Assembly (NCBI RefSeq): GCF_000745005.1 | Contig: NZ_JQNB01000001.1 | Location: 2,287,501 to 2,351,500, forward strand | DNA from: Luteibacter sp. 9135 | Lineage (GTDB): Bacteria > Pseudomonadota > Gammaproteobacteria > Xanthomonadales > Rhodanobacteraceae | Direction: 5' to 3' | Length of the DNA: 64,000 nt | Part shown: positions 9,989 to 19,902 of the stretch, in pieces | How the letters are laid out: each line of letters starts with the position of its first letter | Numbering within the stretch: position 1 is the first letter of the stretch | Translations under genes and position numbers: made by a program | The notes under the pieces: generated by a model | What the model was told of the DNA's origin: nothing | Database searches by the model: none | The model's input: only the letters and a program-made list of their open reading frames with translations

Positions 9989-11890
9989 ATGATCCAGATC
10001 ACGCTACCCGACGGCAGCCAGCGCCCGTTCGATCACCCGGTGTCCGTGCAGGACGTCGCCGCCTCCATCGGTGCGGGCCTTGCCAAGGCCACGCTCGCTG
10101 GCAAGGTGGACGGCACGCTGGTGGATGCCAGCTTCACGATCGACCACGATGCCGCGCTCGAGATCGTCACCGACAAGAGCCCCGAGGCGCTGGACATCCT
10201 GCGCCACTCCACGGCCCACCTGCTAGGACAGGCCGTCCAGCGCCTGTTCCCCGGCGCGCAGGTCACCATCGGCCCGGTGATCGACAACGGTTTCTACTAC
10301 GACTTCGCCTACGAACGTCCCTTCACCCCGGACGACCTCGAGGCCATCCAGGCGGAGATGGAAAAGATCGTCAAGGAACAGATCCCGGTGACGCGCTCGG
10401 TCAAGAGCCGCGACGAGGCGATCGACTTCTTCCGTGGCCTGGGCGAGGAGTACAAGGCCCAGATCATCGAGAGCATCCCCGCGGGCGAGACGCTGTCGCT
10501 CTACACGCAGGGTGAGTTCACCGACCTCTGCCGCGGCCCGCACGTGCCCAACACGGGCAAGCTGCGCGCCTTCAAGCTGATGAAGGTGGCCGGCGCCTAC
10601 TGGCGCGGCGATTCCAACAACGAGATGCTGACCCGCATCTACGGCACGTCCTGGCTCAACGACAAGGACCTCAAGGCCTACCTGCACCAGCTGGAGGAGG
10701 CCGAGAAGCGCGACCACCGCCGCATCGGCAAGCAGCTCGACCTCTTCCACATGCAGGAAGAAGCGCCGGGCATGATCTTCTGGCACCCCAAGGGCTGGGC
10801 CATCTGGCAGGCGGTGGAGCAATACGTGCGCGGCGTCTACAAGAGCAGCGGCTACCAGGAGGTGCGCGGTCCGCAGATCATGGACGTCAGCCTGTGGAAG
10901 AAGTCCGGCCACTGGGACAACTACCAGGAAAACATGTTCTTCACCGAGTCGGAGAAGCGCACGTACGCCCTGAAGCCCATGAACTGCCCGGGCCACATCC
11001 AGATCTTCAACACCAGCCTGCACAGCTACCGCGACCTGCCGGTCCGCTACGGCGAGTTCGGCGGCTGCCACCGCAACGAGCCCTCCGGTGCCCTGCACGG
11101 CATCATGCGGGTGCGCGCCTTCACCCAGGACGACGGCCATATCTTCTGCACCCCGGCGCAGATCGAAGGCGAGGTCGCGGCGTTCCACGCCCAGGCCATG
11201 AAGGTCTACGAGGATTTCGGCTTCAACGAGATCGCCATGAAGATCGCCCTGCGCCCGGACAAGCGCATCGGCGCCGACGAGGTCTGGGACAAGGCCGAGC
11301 ACGCCCTGCGCGCCGCCCTCCAGGCGGCCGGCGTGGCCTGGGAGGAGCTGCCGGGCGAGGGTGCCTTCTACGGCCCCAAGATCGAGTACCACATGAAGGA
11401 TTCCATCGGCCGCGCCTGGCAGGTGGGCACGATGCAGGTCGATTTCATGATGCCCGAGCGCCTGGGTGCGGAATATGTCGACGAAAACAGCCAGCGGCAG
11501 CACCCGGTCATGCTCCATCGGGCCATCGTCGGCTCGATGGAGCGGTTCATCGGTATCCTGATCGAGCACCACGCGGGCTTGCTTCCGACGTGGCTTGCCC
11601 CCATTCAGGCGGTTGCGTTCAGCATTACCGACGCTCAGGCCGATTACGTGCAAGAGGTAACCCAAGCCCTTGTCGGACAAGGGTTCAGGGTAAACTCCGA
11701 TTTGCGCAACGAAAAAGTCGGATATAAAATCCGCGAGCACACGTTGCAGAAGGTGCCTTATCTGATCGTGGTCGGTGACCGCGAGAAAGAAACAGGTACC
11801 ATCTCCGTACGTACCCGCGGCGGCGAGGACCTCGGCAGCATGCCGTTGGCCCAGTTCGTCGAACGTTTGGAAGCCGAGACCCGTCGCTGA
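9989..11890 (+). CDS. thrS: Threonyl-tRNA synthetase
   Basis: Class II synthetase that charges tRNA-Thr in the cytoplasm. The ATG at 9989 gives 633 residues, close to the usual ~640; the frame continues upstream but without ThrRS sequence. Order: N-terminal TGS domain (about 1-60, [14 protein letters not shown]), the editing domain with its HSTAHLL motif, the catalytic core and the C-terminal anticodon-binding domain. MNCPGH (C333) supplies the zinc-site Cys that recognises threonine. It heads the block thrS-infC-rpmI-rplT-pheS-pheT-ihfA, as in many gammaproteobacteria. infC begins 45 bases after the stop. Confidence 0.97.
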   Translation: MIQITLPDGSQRPFDHPVSVQDVAASIGAGLAKATLAGKVDGTLVDASFTIDHDAALEIVTDKSPEALDILRHSTAHLLGQAVQRLFPGAQVTIGPVIDNGFYYDFAYERPFTPDDLEAIQAEMEKIVKEQIPVTRSVKSRDEAIDFFRGLGEEYKAQIIESIPAGETLSLYTQGEFTDLCRGPHVPNTGKLRAFKLMKVAGAYWRGDSNNEMLTRIYGTSWLNDKDLKAYLHQLEEAEKRDHRRIGKQLDLFHMQEEAPGMIFWHPKGWAIWQAVEQYVRGVYKSSGYQEVRGPQIMDVSLWKKSGHWDNYQENMFFTESEKRTYALKPMNCPGHIQIFNTSLHSYRDLPVRYGEFGGCHRNEPSGALHGIMRVRAFTQDDGHIFCTPAQIEGEVAAFHAQAMKVYEDFGFNEIAMKIALRPDKRIGADEVWDKAEHALRAALQAAGVAWEELPGEGAFYGPKIEYHMKDSIGRAWQVGTMQVDFMMPERLGAEYVDENSQRQHPVMLHRAIVGSMERFIGILIEHHAGLLPTWLAPIQAVAFSITDAQADYVQEVTQALVGQGFRVNSDLRNEKVGYKIREHTLQKVPYLIVVGDREKETGTISVRTRGGEDLGSMPLAQFVERLEAETRR

Positions 11891-11922
11891 CGCCACGGGT
11901 CCGGTATTGGGATCAATCTTCT

Positions 11923-11938
11923 GGAGGATAGCGGTATC
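11923..11938 (+). promoter_or_regulatory. infC Shine-Dalgarno with AUC initiation codon
   Basis: A five-base GGAGG stands eight bases ahead of ATC. The strong ribosome site and rare start codon together decide the infC start and form the expected target for IF-3 feedback control. Confidence 0.85.
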
Positions 11939-12463
11939 GCTACGACCGATAACAAGGGCAATCGCAAGAACAGAGACATTCGTGTCCCGCAGGTCCGCGT
12001 GCTTGGCGCGGAAGGCGAGCAGCTCGGCATCATGCGGACGGAAGACGCCATCAAGGCCGCCGAAGAGCTGGGCATGGATCTGGTCGAAATCCAGCCGAAC
12101 GGCGATCCGCCGGTCTGCAAGATCATGGATTACGGCAAGTTCAAGTTCGAGGCCCAGAAGAAGGCCTCGGCTGCGAAGAAGAAGCAGAAGCAGGTCGAGA
12201 TCAAGGAAGTGAAGTTCCGCCCCGTCACCGACGAGGGCGACTACCAGATCAAGCTGCGCAAGATGCGCGAGTTCCTGGAAGAAGGCGACAAGGTCAAGGT
12301 CACCATCCGCTTCCGCGGCCGCGAAATGTCCCACCAGGACCTCGGCCAGAACCTGGCGCGCCGGGTCCAGACGGACATCGGCGAAGATGGCGTGGTGGAG
12401 TCCTTCCCCCGTCTCGAAGGCCGCCAGATGGTCATGATGATCGGCCCGAAGAAGAAGATCTGA
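11936..12463 (+). CDS. infC: Translation initiation factor IF-3, AUC start
   Basis: IF-3 binds the 30S subunit, checks the start codon-initiator tRNA pairing and prevents premature 50S joining. The start is ATC at 11936, eight bases after a strong GGAGG (11923-11927). From there the frame reads (M)[11 protein letters not shown], the normal N-terminus of this family in xanthomonads, for 175 residues. The first conventional start in frame, GTG at 11999, would remove 21 conserved residues and has no Shine-Dalgarno. IF-3 discriminates against non-AUG starts, so AUC allows autorepression, as known for AUU-initiated infC of E. coli. Conserved family segments [20 protein letters not shown] and [10 protein letters not shown] are intact. 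Confidence 0.95.
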   Translation: MATTDNKGNRKNRDIRVPQVRVLGAEGEQLGIMRTEDAIKAAEELGMDLVEIQPNGDPPVCKIMDYGKFKFEAQKKASAAKKKQKQVEIKEVKFRPVTDEGDYQIKLRKMREFLEEGDKVKVTIRFRGREMSHQDLGQNLARRVQTDIGEDGVVESFPRLEGRQMVMMIGPKKKI

Positions 12464-12470
12464 ACCCAGA

Positions 12471-12495
12471 AAGGCGCCCCAGGGCGCCTTTTTTT
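12471..12495 (+). terminator. Intrinsic terminator after infC
   Basis: AAGGCGCC (12471-12478) pairs perfectly with GGCGCCTT (12483-12490) over a four-base loop, followed by TTTTT. It lies 8 bases after the infC stop and should separate thrS-infC transcription from rpmI-rplT, at least partly. Confidence 0.9.
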
Positions 12496-12512
12496 GCGAA
12501 CCAGACGGGGGG

Positions 12513-12608
12513 TGTGTAGGAGCGCACGCTGTGCGCGATCCGGGCTCGCCCCACCTCTTCCTCATCCCCGCGTTGTCGGCTTTTCGCGCACAACGTGCGC
12601 TCCTACAC
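12513..12608. repeat. REPIN-like inverted repeat, copy 1
   Basis: The left arm TGTAGGAGCGCACG (from 12515) is repeated inverted as CGTGCGCTCCTACA ending at 12607. Each arm is itself hairpin-forming because GTGCGCGA and TCGCGCAC follow or precede it. The spacer begins ATCCGGGCTC. The same arm core (GTAGGAGCGC) and the same spacer word recur at 63508-63617. Two inverted REP palindromes with a short spacer, in intergenic DNA directly after a terminator, is the usual REPIN arrangement. Confidence 0.8.
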
Positions 12609-12738
12609 GTTCTTCGTGTATCATCGCCGGCTCGGCCCGCATGGATGGGCCGTACCACCGTACCCGGCAGGAAGGAAAGTGCTTGTCCCGCAAGGGCTTG
12701 CCGCCGGATCAGTCAGCAACCGAATACGGAGCATTCCG
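12609..12738 (+). promoter_or_regulatory. rpmI-rplT leader, possible L20 control region
   Basis: Because of the terminator and repeat upstream, rpmI-rplT probably has its own promoter here; TATCAT at 12619-12624 is a possible -10. The following leader is structured: CGGCCC (12633-12638) pairs with GGGCCG (12647-12652), and a second GC-rich structure covers about 12675-12710. In E. coli L20 represses rpmI-rplT through an mRNA structure ahead of rpmI. Whether this leader does the same is inference. Confidence 0.45.
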
Positions 12739-12936
12739 ATGCCCAAGATCAAGACCAACCGGGCGGCAGCGAAGCGTTTTCGCAAGACCGCATCCGGCAA
12801 GTTCAAAGCCGGTCATGCCTTCAAGTCACATATCCTGACCAAGAAGTCGACCAAGCGTAAGCGCGGCCTGCGCGCTCCCAATCACGTCAAAGCTTGCGAC
12901 ACCAAGGGTGTAGCTCGCATGTTGCCGTATCTCTAA
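12739..12936 (+). CDS. rpmI: 50S ribosomal protein L35
   Basis: Small basic large-subunit protein of 65 residues, starting [14 protein letters not shown] and rich in Lys and Arg throughout. The ATG at 12739 gives the standard family length; the longer upstream frame runs through the leader and repeat and is not coding. It sits 14 bases ahead of rplT, the conserved pairing. Confidence 0.98.
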   Translation: MPKIKTNRAAAKRFRKTASGKFKAGHAFKSHILTKKSTKRKRGLRAPNHVKACDTKGVARMLPYL

Positions 12937-12950
12937 GGGAGGGTTGAACC

Positions 12951-13310
12951 ATGGCTCGTGTTAAGCGTGGCGTTACCGCCCGTCGTCGTCACAAAAAAAT
13001 CCTCGGCCGTGCGAAGGGCTACTACAACGCCCGTCGCAAGGTATTCCGCGTAGCCAACCAGGCCGTCATCAAGGCTGGCCAGTACGCCTATATCGGCCGC
13101 AAGCAGCGCAAGCGCCAGTTCCGCGCCCTGTGGATCGTCCGTATCAACGCTGCTGCCCGTCAGTTCGGTCTGTCGTACAGCCGCCTGATCAACGGTCTGA
13201 CCAAGGCCGAGATCGCCGTCGACCGCAAGGTCCTCGCCGACCTCGCCGTGCACGACATCAAGGCATTTGGCGTGATCGCAGAGAAGGCCAAGGCCAGTCT
13301 GGCTGCGTAA
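12951..13310 (+). CDS. rplT: 50S ribosomal protein L20
   Basis: L20 (119 residues) binds 23S rRNA early in large-subunit assembly and in enterobacteria also represses its own operon. The sequence opens [19 protein letters not shown] and has the globular C-terminal half with [17 protein letters not shown] and [21 protein letters not shown] strong Shine-Dalgarno, AAGGGAGG, precedes the ATG. Length and sequence are typical. It is followed by two hairpins, then pheS. Confidence 0.98.
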   Translation: MARVKRGVTARRRHKKILGRAKGYYNARRKVFRVANQAVIKAGQYAYIGRKQRKRQFRALWIVRINAAARQFGLSYSRLINGLTKAEIAVDRKVLADLAVHDIKAFGVIAEKAKASLAA

Positions 13311-13320
13311 TCCGCTTTGA

Positions 13321-14403
<1,083 letters not shown>

Positions 14404-14430
14404 CCGCCCTCCGGATCAAAGAGTGTCCCC

Positions 14431-16812
14431 ATGAAATTCTCCGAAAACTGGTTGCGCGAATTGGTGGCCATCGATGCCGACCGCGCGGCGCTGGTCCATG
14501 CGCTCACCATGTCCGGCCTGGAAGTGGAAGAGGTCACCGAACTGGGTGACGGGCTGCACGGTGTGGTCGTGGCCGAGATCGTCTCCGCCACCAGGCATCC
14601 CGAAGCCGATCGCCTGCAGGTCTGCATGGTCGACGCCGGCCTCGGCGAACCGGTGCAGATCGTCTGCGGTGCGCCCAATGCGCGCGTCGGCATCCGCGTG
14701 CCGCTCGCCACGGTGGGTGCCACGCTGCCCGGCGGTATCGCGATCAAGGCGGCGACACTGCGTGGTGTCGAATCGTCCGGCATGCTGTGTTCGGCCAAGG
14801 AACTGGGCATCGACGCCGACGCGTCGGGCCTGCTCGAGCTCCCAGCCGATGCGCCGGTCGGCACCCCGCTGGCCGATTACCTGGGCCTGCCCGACGCCAG
14901 CATCGAGCTGAAGATCACCCCGAACCGCCCCGACGTGCTGGGCCTCAACGGCCTGGCGCACGACGTGGCGGCGCTGTTCGGCAGTCGCGTGAAGGCCATC
15001 GGTGTCGACGCGGTGCCGGTGACGGCCAGTGCCACGCGTGAGGTGCGCCTCGACGCCGGCGCGGACGCGCCGCGCTATCTCGGGCGCATCATCGAAGGTA
15101 TCGACGCTGCCGCCGCCTCGCCGCTGTGGATGGCCGAACGGCTGCGTCGCGCCGGCATCCGTCCGATCAGCGCCATCGTGGACGTTACCCAGTACGTGAT
15201 GCTGGAACTCGGTCACCCGTTGCATGCCTTCGACAACGACACGCTGCACGGCGCGATCGTCGTCCGTCATGCGGGGCAGGGCGAAACCCTGAAGCTGCTC
15301 GACGGCAACGCGGCCACCCTGGACCCCTCGTTTGTGGTGATTGCCGATGAAGCCCGCGCCCTGGCCGTGGCCGGCATCATGGGTGGCTCCGATTCGCGCG
15401 TAACCGAGAGCACGCGCAACGTGTTCCTGGAAGCCGCGCATTTCGCACCCGCCGCCATCATGGGGCGCGCACGCAAGCTCGGCCTGCACACGGATGCCTC
15501 GCACCGCTACGAGCGCGGCGTCGATCCTGCGCTGCCGCGGCGTGCCATGGAACGGGCCACCGAACTGCTGCTGCAGATCGCCGGCGGCCAGGCGGGCCCG
15601 ATCACGGTGGCGGAGCGTCCGGAAGACCTGCGCGAGCATGCGCCGGTGGTCCTGCGCCATGCGCGCCTGCACCGCATCCTGGGCATCGAGGTCACGGCCG
15701 ACGAAGTGGTCCGTATCTTCACCGCCCTGGGCATGGGCGTGGAAGAGATCGCCGACGGCTGGCGGGTGACCCCGCCGAGCAGCCGCTTCGATATCGAGCG
15801 CGAGGAAGACCTCATCGAGGAGGTCGCCCGCATTCACGGTTACGAGCGCATCCCCACGCACATCCCCGCCGGCCAGATCGCCCTGCGCTCGGAGCCGGAA
15901 GCGCGCCTGAGCGAAATGGTCCTGCGCGACCAGCTGGCCGCGCGTGGGTACTTCGAAGCGGTGACGCTGTCCTTCCTCAGTGCCGACCTGCTGACCACCT
16001 GGGGCCTGGACCACGCCTGGGTGCCGCTGGCCAACCCGCTTTCCGCCGACCTGGCGGTGATGCGCACCTCGCTGCTGCCCGGCCTGGTCGAGGCGCTGCG
16101 GCACAACCGCGCGCGCCAGCAGGAGCGCGTCCGCCTGTTCGAGGTGGCACGCAGCTTCCATGCCACCGGCGGCGCGCCCGACGAGATCGGCCGCGTGGCG
16201 GTGGTCGCTTCGGGCCACGCGCGTGCGGAGCAATGGGGCACGCCGTCGCGCACGGTCGATTTCTTCGACCTCAAGGGCGACCTCGATGCGCTGATCGCCC
16301 ACACCGGTGAGCCGGCGCGCTGGTCGGTCGACACCGAAAGCCTGCCGTCCTGGCTGCATCCGGGCCGCAGCGCCAGGGTGCTGCGCGACGGCCAGCCCGT
16401 CGGCTACCTGGGCGCCCTGCATCCTGCGCTGGCCAAGGCGCTGGACCTGGGCCCCGATGTGCACGTGATGGAGCTGGCCCTCGAGCCGATCCTCGCGCGC
16501 CGGCTGCCCAGCGCCAGCCGGGTGACCCGCTTCCCCGCCGTCCGCCGCGACATCGCCGTGGAGCTGCCGGAAGAGGTGTCCTGGTCCGCCGTCGAAACCG
16601 CCGTGCGCGGTGCCTTGGGAGAGGTCCTGAAAGAGCTTCGACTGTTCGATCGATACGCCGGAAAAGGCATCGACGAAGGACGAAAGAGTCTCGCTATGGG
16701 CTTGATTTTACAGGACGCTTCACGCACCCTTACCGACGAAGATGCCGACGCTCGCGTGGCAGAAGCGGTGGGGGCATTGGAGAAGACATGCAAGGCAAGA
16801 TTGCGAGGGTAA
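14431..16812 (+). CDS. pheT: Phenylalanyl-tRNA synthetase beta subunit
   Basis: The 793-residue beta subunit (E. coli 795) handles editing of Tyr-tRNA-Phe and tRNA binding. An N-terminal tRNA-binding EMAP-like domain (about 40-150, with [13 protein letters not shown]) is followed by B3/B4 editing domains, B5, a synthetase-like core and the C-terminal ferredoxin-fold anticodon-binding domain ([18 protein letters not shown]). Length is normal and no motif looks broken. The stop is one base before the ihfA ATG, as in the enterobacterial pheS-pheT-ihfA operon. Confidence 0.97.
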   Translation: MKFSENWLRELVAIDADRAALVHALTMSGLEVEEVTELGDGLHGVVVAEIVSATRHPEADRLQVCMVDAGLGEPVQIVCGAPNARVGIRVPLATVGATLPGGIAIKAATLRGVESSGMLCSAKELGIDADASGLLELPADAPVGTPLADYLGLPDASIELKITPNRPDVLGLNGLAHDVAALFGSRVKAIGVDAVPVTASATREVRLDAGADAPRYLGRIIEGIDAAAASPLWMAERLRRAGIRPISAIVDVTQYVMLELGHPLHAFDNDTLHGAIVVRHAGQGETLKLLDGNAATLDPSFVVIADEARALAVAGIMGGSDSRVTESTRNVFLEAAHFAPAAIMGRARKLGLHTDASHRYERGVDPALPRRAMERATELLLQIAGGQAGPITVAERPEDLREHAPVVLRHARLHRILGIEVTADEVVRIFTALGMGVEEIADGWRVTPPSSRFDIEREEDLIEEVARIHGYERIPTHIPAGQIALRSEPEARLSEMVLRDQLAARGYFEAVTLSFLSADLLTTWGLDHAWVPLANPLSADLAVMRTSLLPGLVEALRHNRARQQERVRLFEVARSFHATGGAPDEIGRVAVVASGHARAEQWGTPSRTVDFFDLKGDLDALIAHTGEPARWSVDTESLPSWLHPGRSARVLRDGQPVGYLGALHPALAKALDLGPDVHVMELALEPILARRLPSASRVTRFPAVRRDIAVELPEEVSWSAVETAVRGALGEVLKELRLFDRYAGKGIDEGRKSLAMGLILQDASRTLTDEDADARVAEAVGALEKTCKARLRG

Positions 16813-16813
16813 G

Positions 16814-17113
16814 ATGGCGCTGACCAAGGCGGAAATGGCCGAGCGGCTTTTCCTCGACGTGGGCCTCAACAAGCGTGAGGCCAAGGAGTTCGTTGACGCG
16901 TACTTCGAGGTCGTGCGTGAAGCCCTCGAGCGGGGCGAACAGGTCAAGTTGTCCGGCTTCGGCAATTTCGATCTGCGCCAGAAGAATCAGCGTCCCGGTC
17001 GCAATCCCAAGACCGGCGAAGAAATTCCCATCTCTGCCCGGCGGGTCGTCACCTTCCGTCCCGGCCAGAAACTCAAGGTAAGAGTCGAGGGCTATGCTGG
17101 ACCCAGGGAATAA
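16814..17113 (+). CDS. ihfA: Integration host factor alpha subunit
   Basis: DNA-bending architectural protein that pairs with IHF-beta and acts in recombination, replication and sigma-54 promoter activation. The ATG at 16814 gives the standard 99 residues beginning [13 protein letters not shown]. The upstream frame only rereads pheT. The HU/IHF beta-arm carries the conserved [14 protein letters not shown] motif, whose Pro intercalates into [16 protein letters not shown] is also typical. The 3' end overlaps the start of the MerR gene by 20 bases, implying co-transcription. Confidence 0.97.
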   Translation: MALTKAEMAERLFLDVGLNKREAKEFVDAYFEVVREALERGEQVKLSGFGNFDLRQKNQRPGRNPKTGEEIPISARRVVTFRPGQKLKVRVEGYAGPRE

Positions 17114-17450
17114 CACCGAGCTTCCGGCGATCCCGGCGAAGCGCTATTTCACCATTGGTGAGGTCAGCGAGCTTTGCGGCGTCAAGCCGCACGTACTGCG
17201 CTACTGGGAGCAGGAATTCCCCGCACTCAAGCCGGTCAAGCGCCGCGGCAACCGTCGGTACTACCAGCGCCACGATGTGCTGATGATCCGCCAGATCCGT
17301 TCGTTGCTGTACGACGAGGGTTTCACCATCACCGGTGCGCGTGCGCGGCTGGAGGGCCCCCAGGCCCGGATGGAAGCCAGCATGTCCCACCAGATCGTCC
17401 GCCAGGTTCGCCTGGAGCTGGAAGAAGTCCTTACCCTGCTTCGTCGTTGA
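17094..17450 (+). CDS. MerR-family transcriptional regulator linked to ihfA
   Basis: Small regulator of 118 residues. The N-terminal MerR winged helix-turn-helix spans about 17-85 ([22 protein letters not shown]). A short helical tail follows ([21 protein letters not shown]), probably a dimerising coiled coil. There is no Cys or effector-binding domain, so it is not a metal sensor of the MerR/CueR type. A gene of this kind follows ihfA in many pseudomonads and xanthomonads; its targets are unknown to me. It overlaps ihfA by 20 bases and is followed 46 bases later by tRNA-Pro. Confidence 0.9.
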   Translation: MLDPGNNTELPAIPAKRYFTIGEVSELCGVKPHVLRYWEQEFPALKPVKRRGNRRYYQRHDVLMIRQIRSLLYDEGFTITGARARLEGPQARMEASMSHQIVRQVRLELEEVLTLLRR

Positions 17451-17496
17451 ACCGCTTTCGCAGTTCACGGCGTTGCTGCTACAATCATTTGCTCGT

Positions 17497-17573
17497 CGGG
17501 GTGTAGCGCAGCCTGGTAGCGCACTACGCTGGGGGTGTAGTGGTCGCGAGTTCGAATCTCGCCACCCCGACCA
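17497..17573 (+). tRNA. tRNA-Pro(GGG)
   Basis: A 77-base cloverleaf: acceptor CGGGGTG pairs with CACCCCG, followed by discriminator A and an encoded CCA (17571-17573). The anticodon stem CTACG/TGTAG encloses loop CTGGGGG, giving anticodon GGG for CCC/CCU codons. The T-arm contains GAGTTCGAATCTC. It is a single gene with its own downstream terminator. Confidence 0.97.
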
Positions 17574-17582
17574 TTATTCGAA

Positions 17583-17609
17583 AAGGCGTCCCGATGGGGC
17601 GCCTTTTTT
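17583..17609 (+). terminator. Terminator after tRNA-Pro
   Basis: AAGGCGTCCC (17583-17592) pairs with GGGGCGCCTT (17596-17605) with one G-T pair, followed by TTTT. It ends the tRNA transcript ten bases after CCA. Confidence 0.9.
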
Positions 17610-17641
17610 CGTTTAAGGTGGCGGCCAGGAGAACGGTGCCC

Positions 17642-18601
17642 ATGACTTCCCCTCGCCATCCGTCGCCCGACGGTCCCCACCATCGACTGCCCTCCACCGC
17701 GCACCTGCGTGCCCTGGAAGCGGCGGCCAGGCTCGGTTCGTTCGAACGGGCCAGTCATGAGCTGGCGATCACGGCCAGCGCCGTGGCCAAGCGGGTGGCT
17801 GCGCTGGAGTCGCTGCTGGGCGTAAAGATGCTGTCGCGCACGGGGCGGGGCGTGGAGCCCACGGCCATCGGTCGCGAATACCTGGAGCAGGTGAATGTCG
17901 CGCTGGGCCTGCTCACCCGGTCCGCGTATCACCAGCGTGCGTCCACCTCACGTCGGCGCCTGCGTGTCGCCACGCCGCCCACGTTCGGCCGCGACCTGCT
18001 CGTGCCGCACCTGCCGGCCTTCAGCGAACGGCATCCGGACATCGAACTGGAACTGATGCCCTCGATTCCCTACCTGGACATCACCGCGCCCGGCTGGGAC
18101 GTGGAGATCCGTTTCGGCGACGGTGCATTCGACGGCGTGCTCAGCGAGCGGCTGACCGACGACACCGTGTTCCCGGTGGCCAGCCCGGCCTACCTGGCCC
18201 GGGTCCGCTTCGATACGCCCGCCGACATGCTGCGGCGTGGCGTGCTGCTGCGCTGCCCGCTGGAACCGTGGGGACCGTGGATGCGCGCGGCGCGCGAGCA
18301 TACCGGCACGGGGGATGTCGACGAGCCTACCCAGGGCCATCGGTTGATGGATCTGGGCATGCTGATGGAGGCGGCGTTGAACGGGCAGGGCGTGGCCCTG
18401 GTCCGGCGTAGTCTTGCCTGGCGGTATCTACAGGCGGGTCGGCTGATCCCTCTGTTCGCTATCGAGGCGCGACCGACGTCCGCTTATTACCTGTGCTCGC
18501 CACGCGGCGTGGACGACGACGGATCGCGTGCCGCGTTCGGGGCGTGGCTGCACGAGGTGTGCCGGGCGGCGCAAGGCGCGTCCGTTGCGCGGGACGCATA
18601 G
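17642..18601 (+). CDS. LysR-family transcriptional regulator (GcvA-like)
   Basis: LysR-type regulator of 319 residues from the ATG at 17642; the frame also reads back through the tRNA, which is not coding. The winged helix-turn-helix occupies about 20-80 (LRALEAAARLGSFERASHELAITASAVAKRV). A periplasmic-binding-like effector domain (about 105-305) follows. Resemblance is to the GcvA/AmpR-like group that often activates a divergent neighbour, but no gene is divergent from it here. It points at lldD, with eleven bases between the stops. The target and ligand cannot be deduced from context. Confidence 0.85.
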   Translation: MTSPRHPSPDGPHHRLPSTAHLRALEAAARLGSFERASHELAITASAVAKRVAALESLLGVKMLSRTGRGVEPTAIGREYLEQVNVALGLLTRSAYHQRASTSRRRLRVATPPTFGRDLLVPHLPAFSERHPDIELELMPSIPYLDITAPGWDVEIRFGDGAFDGVLSERLTDDTVFPVASPAYLARVRFDTPADMLRRGVLLRCPLEPWGPWMRAAREHTGTGDVDEPTQGHRLMDLGMLMEAALNGQGVALVRRSLAWRYLQAGRLIPLFAIEARPTSAYYLCSPRGVDDDGSRAAFGAWLHEVCRAAQGASVARDA

Positions 18602-18612
18602 GAACAGCGGCC

Positions 18613-19803
18613 TCAGGTCGTGCCCTGCACCCGCGCACGCATCGGCAGCCAAGGTTCGCCACGCTCGTCCAGCAGCACCGAGCGATCCAGGTCGTGCACC
18701 GACGTATGCCCGGTCAGCGCCATGCTGACGTCCAGCTCGCGACGCAGTATCTCGATGACGCGCGTCACGCCTTCCTGGCCCATGGCACCGAGTCCGTAGA
18801 GGAACGCCTTGCCGATGAGGCCGGCACGCGCACCCAGCGCCAGGGCCTTGAGCAGCGACTGCCCGGTCTGGATGCCGCCGTCGAACAGCACCTCGATATC
18901 GTTGCCCACCGCGTCGACCACGCGGGGTAGGGCGACGGCCGAGGCGATCGCACCGTCCAGTTGCCGGCCGCCGTGGTTGGAGACCACGATGGCATCGACG
19001 CCGGCGGCCACCGCTGCACGGGCATCGTCGGGGTCCATGATGCCTTTGAGGATCAGCTTGCCGGGCCACAGGTCCCTGATCCAGGCGATGTCGTCCCAGC
19101 TCAGCCGCGGATCGAACTGGCTGCCGATCCACTGGGCCAGCGTGGTCAGCCCGCCGGCGCCGTCGATCTGGCCGGCCAGGTTGCCGAACGATCGACTCGG
19201 CGCGGTCACTACGCCTCGCACCCAGCGTGGCTTGCCGAGAATATCCAGCAGGTTCTTCATCGTGAGCTTCGGCGGTACGGTCATGCCGTTCTTGATCTCG
19301 CGATGGCGTTGGCCCTGGATCTGCAGGTCGGCCGTGACCATCAAGGCCGAACAGCCTGCCTCGCGTGCACGGGCGATCAGCGAGCGGGTGAAGCCCCGAT
19401 CCCGCATGACATAGATCTGGAACCAGAACGGATCGTCCACCGCCGCCGCCACCTGTTCCACGGAGCAGATGGACATGGTGCTCAGGCAGAACGGGATGCC
19501 CGCCGCGGCGGCGGCGCGAGCGGCCAGTATCTCGCCGGACCCATGGGTGAGGCCGGTCAGCCCGGTGGGTGCGATAGCCAGGGGCAGCGACACGGGTTGG
19601 TCGACGACGGTCGTCGCCAGGTCGCGCCGGTCGACATCGATCATCACCCGCTGGCGCAGGCGAATGCGGTCGAACACGGCGCGGTTGTCGCGCAGCGTCA
19701 CCTCGTCGTACGAGCCGTGGTCGGCGTAGTCGAAGAAGGCGCGGGGAACGCGTTTGCGGGCCAGCTCGCGCAGGTCGGCGACACAGGTGACGGGAGCGGG
19801 CAT
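18613..19803 (-). CDS. lldD: FMN-dependent L-lactate dehydrogenase / alpha-hydroxy-acid oxidase
   Basis: TIM-barrel flavoenzyme (396 residues) of the LldD/glycolate oxidase family, which oxidises L-2-hydroxy acids. Family motifs are intact: PLAIAPTGLTGLTHGSGE near the N-terminus, the catalytic-base segment VVSNHGGRQLDG, and the FMN-phosphate region DGGIQTGQSLLKALALGA. E. coli LldD (L-lactate to pyruvate, membrane quinone-linked) is the closest functional guess; mandelate or other L-hydroxy acids are alternatives. It is not in an lldPRD operon. L-lactate is an end product of the L-fucose pathway encoded further along (40.6-45.4 kb), so this enzyme could finish that route; the link is inferred. 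Confidence 0.85.
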   Translation of the reverse strand: MPAPVTCVADLRELARKRVPRAFFDYADHGSYDEVTLRDNRAVFDRIRLRQRVMIDVDRRDLATTVVDQPVSLPLAIAPTGLTGLTHGSGEILAARAAAAAGIPFCLSTMSICSVEQVAAAVDDPFWFQIYVMRDRGFTRSLIARAREAGCSALMVTADLQIQGQRHREIKNGMTVPPKLTMKNLLDILGKPRWVRGVVTAPSRSFGNLAGQIDGAGGLTTLAQWIGSQFDPRLSWDDIAWIRDLWPGKLILKGIMDPDDARAAVAAGVDAIVVSNHGGRQLDGAIASAVALPRVVDAVGNDIEVLFDGGIQTGQSLLKALALGARAGLIGKAFLYGLGAMGQEGVTRVIEILRRELDVSMALTGHTSVHDLDRSVLLDERGEPWLPMRARVQGTT

Positions 19804-19865
19804 GGGTCGTCCAGCGCAGGGATACGGTGATCCGATGCTAGGACGACCCGCTATCGCCGGTCGCG

Positions 19866-19902
19866 AAAAAAAGGCGTTGCTGGCGCGACGCGGACGCGCG
19901 TC
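19866..19902 (-). terminator. Possible terminator at the serA 3' end
   Basis: Read on the minus strand, GACGCG (19897-19902) pairs with CGCGTC (19887-19892) around a four-base loop and overlaps the serA stop. A run of seven T follows 14 bases later (19866-19872). The gap between stem and T-run is longer than ideal, so this is tentative. Confidence 0.4.

Noticed and set aside
11999..12463. GTG at 11999 as the infC start
   Set aside because: It removes conserved N-terminal residues and has no ribosome site, while ATC at 11936 has both.
10223..12658. Minus-strand frame of 811 codons opposite thrS and infC
   Set aside because: Antisense to conserved genes with clear motifs; no family resemblance and composition typical of a shadow frame.
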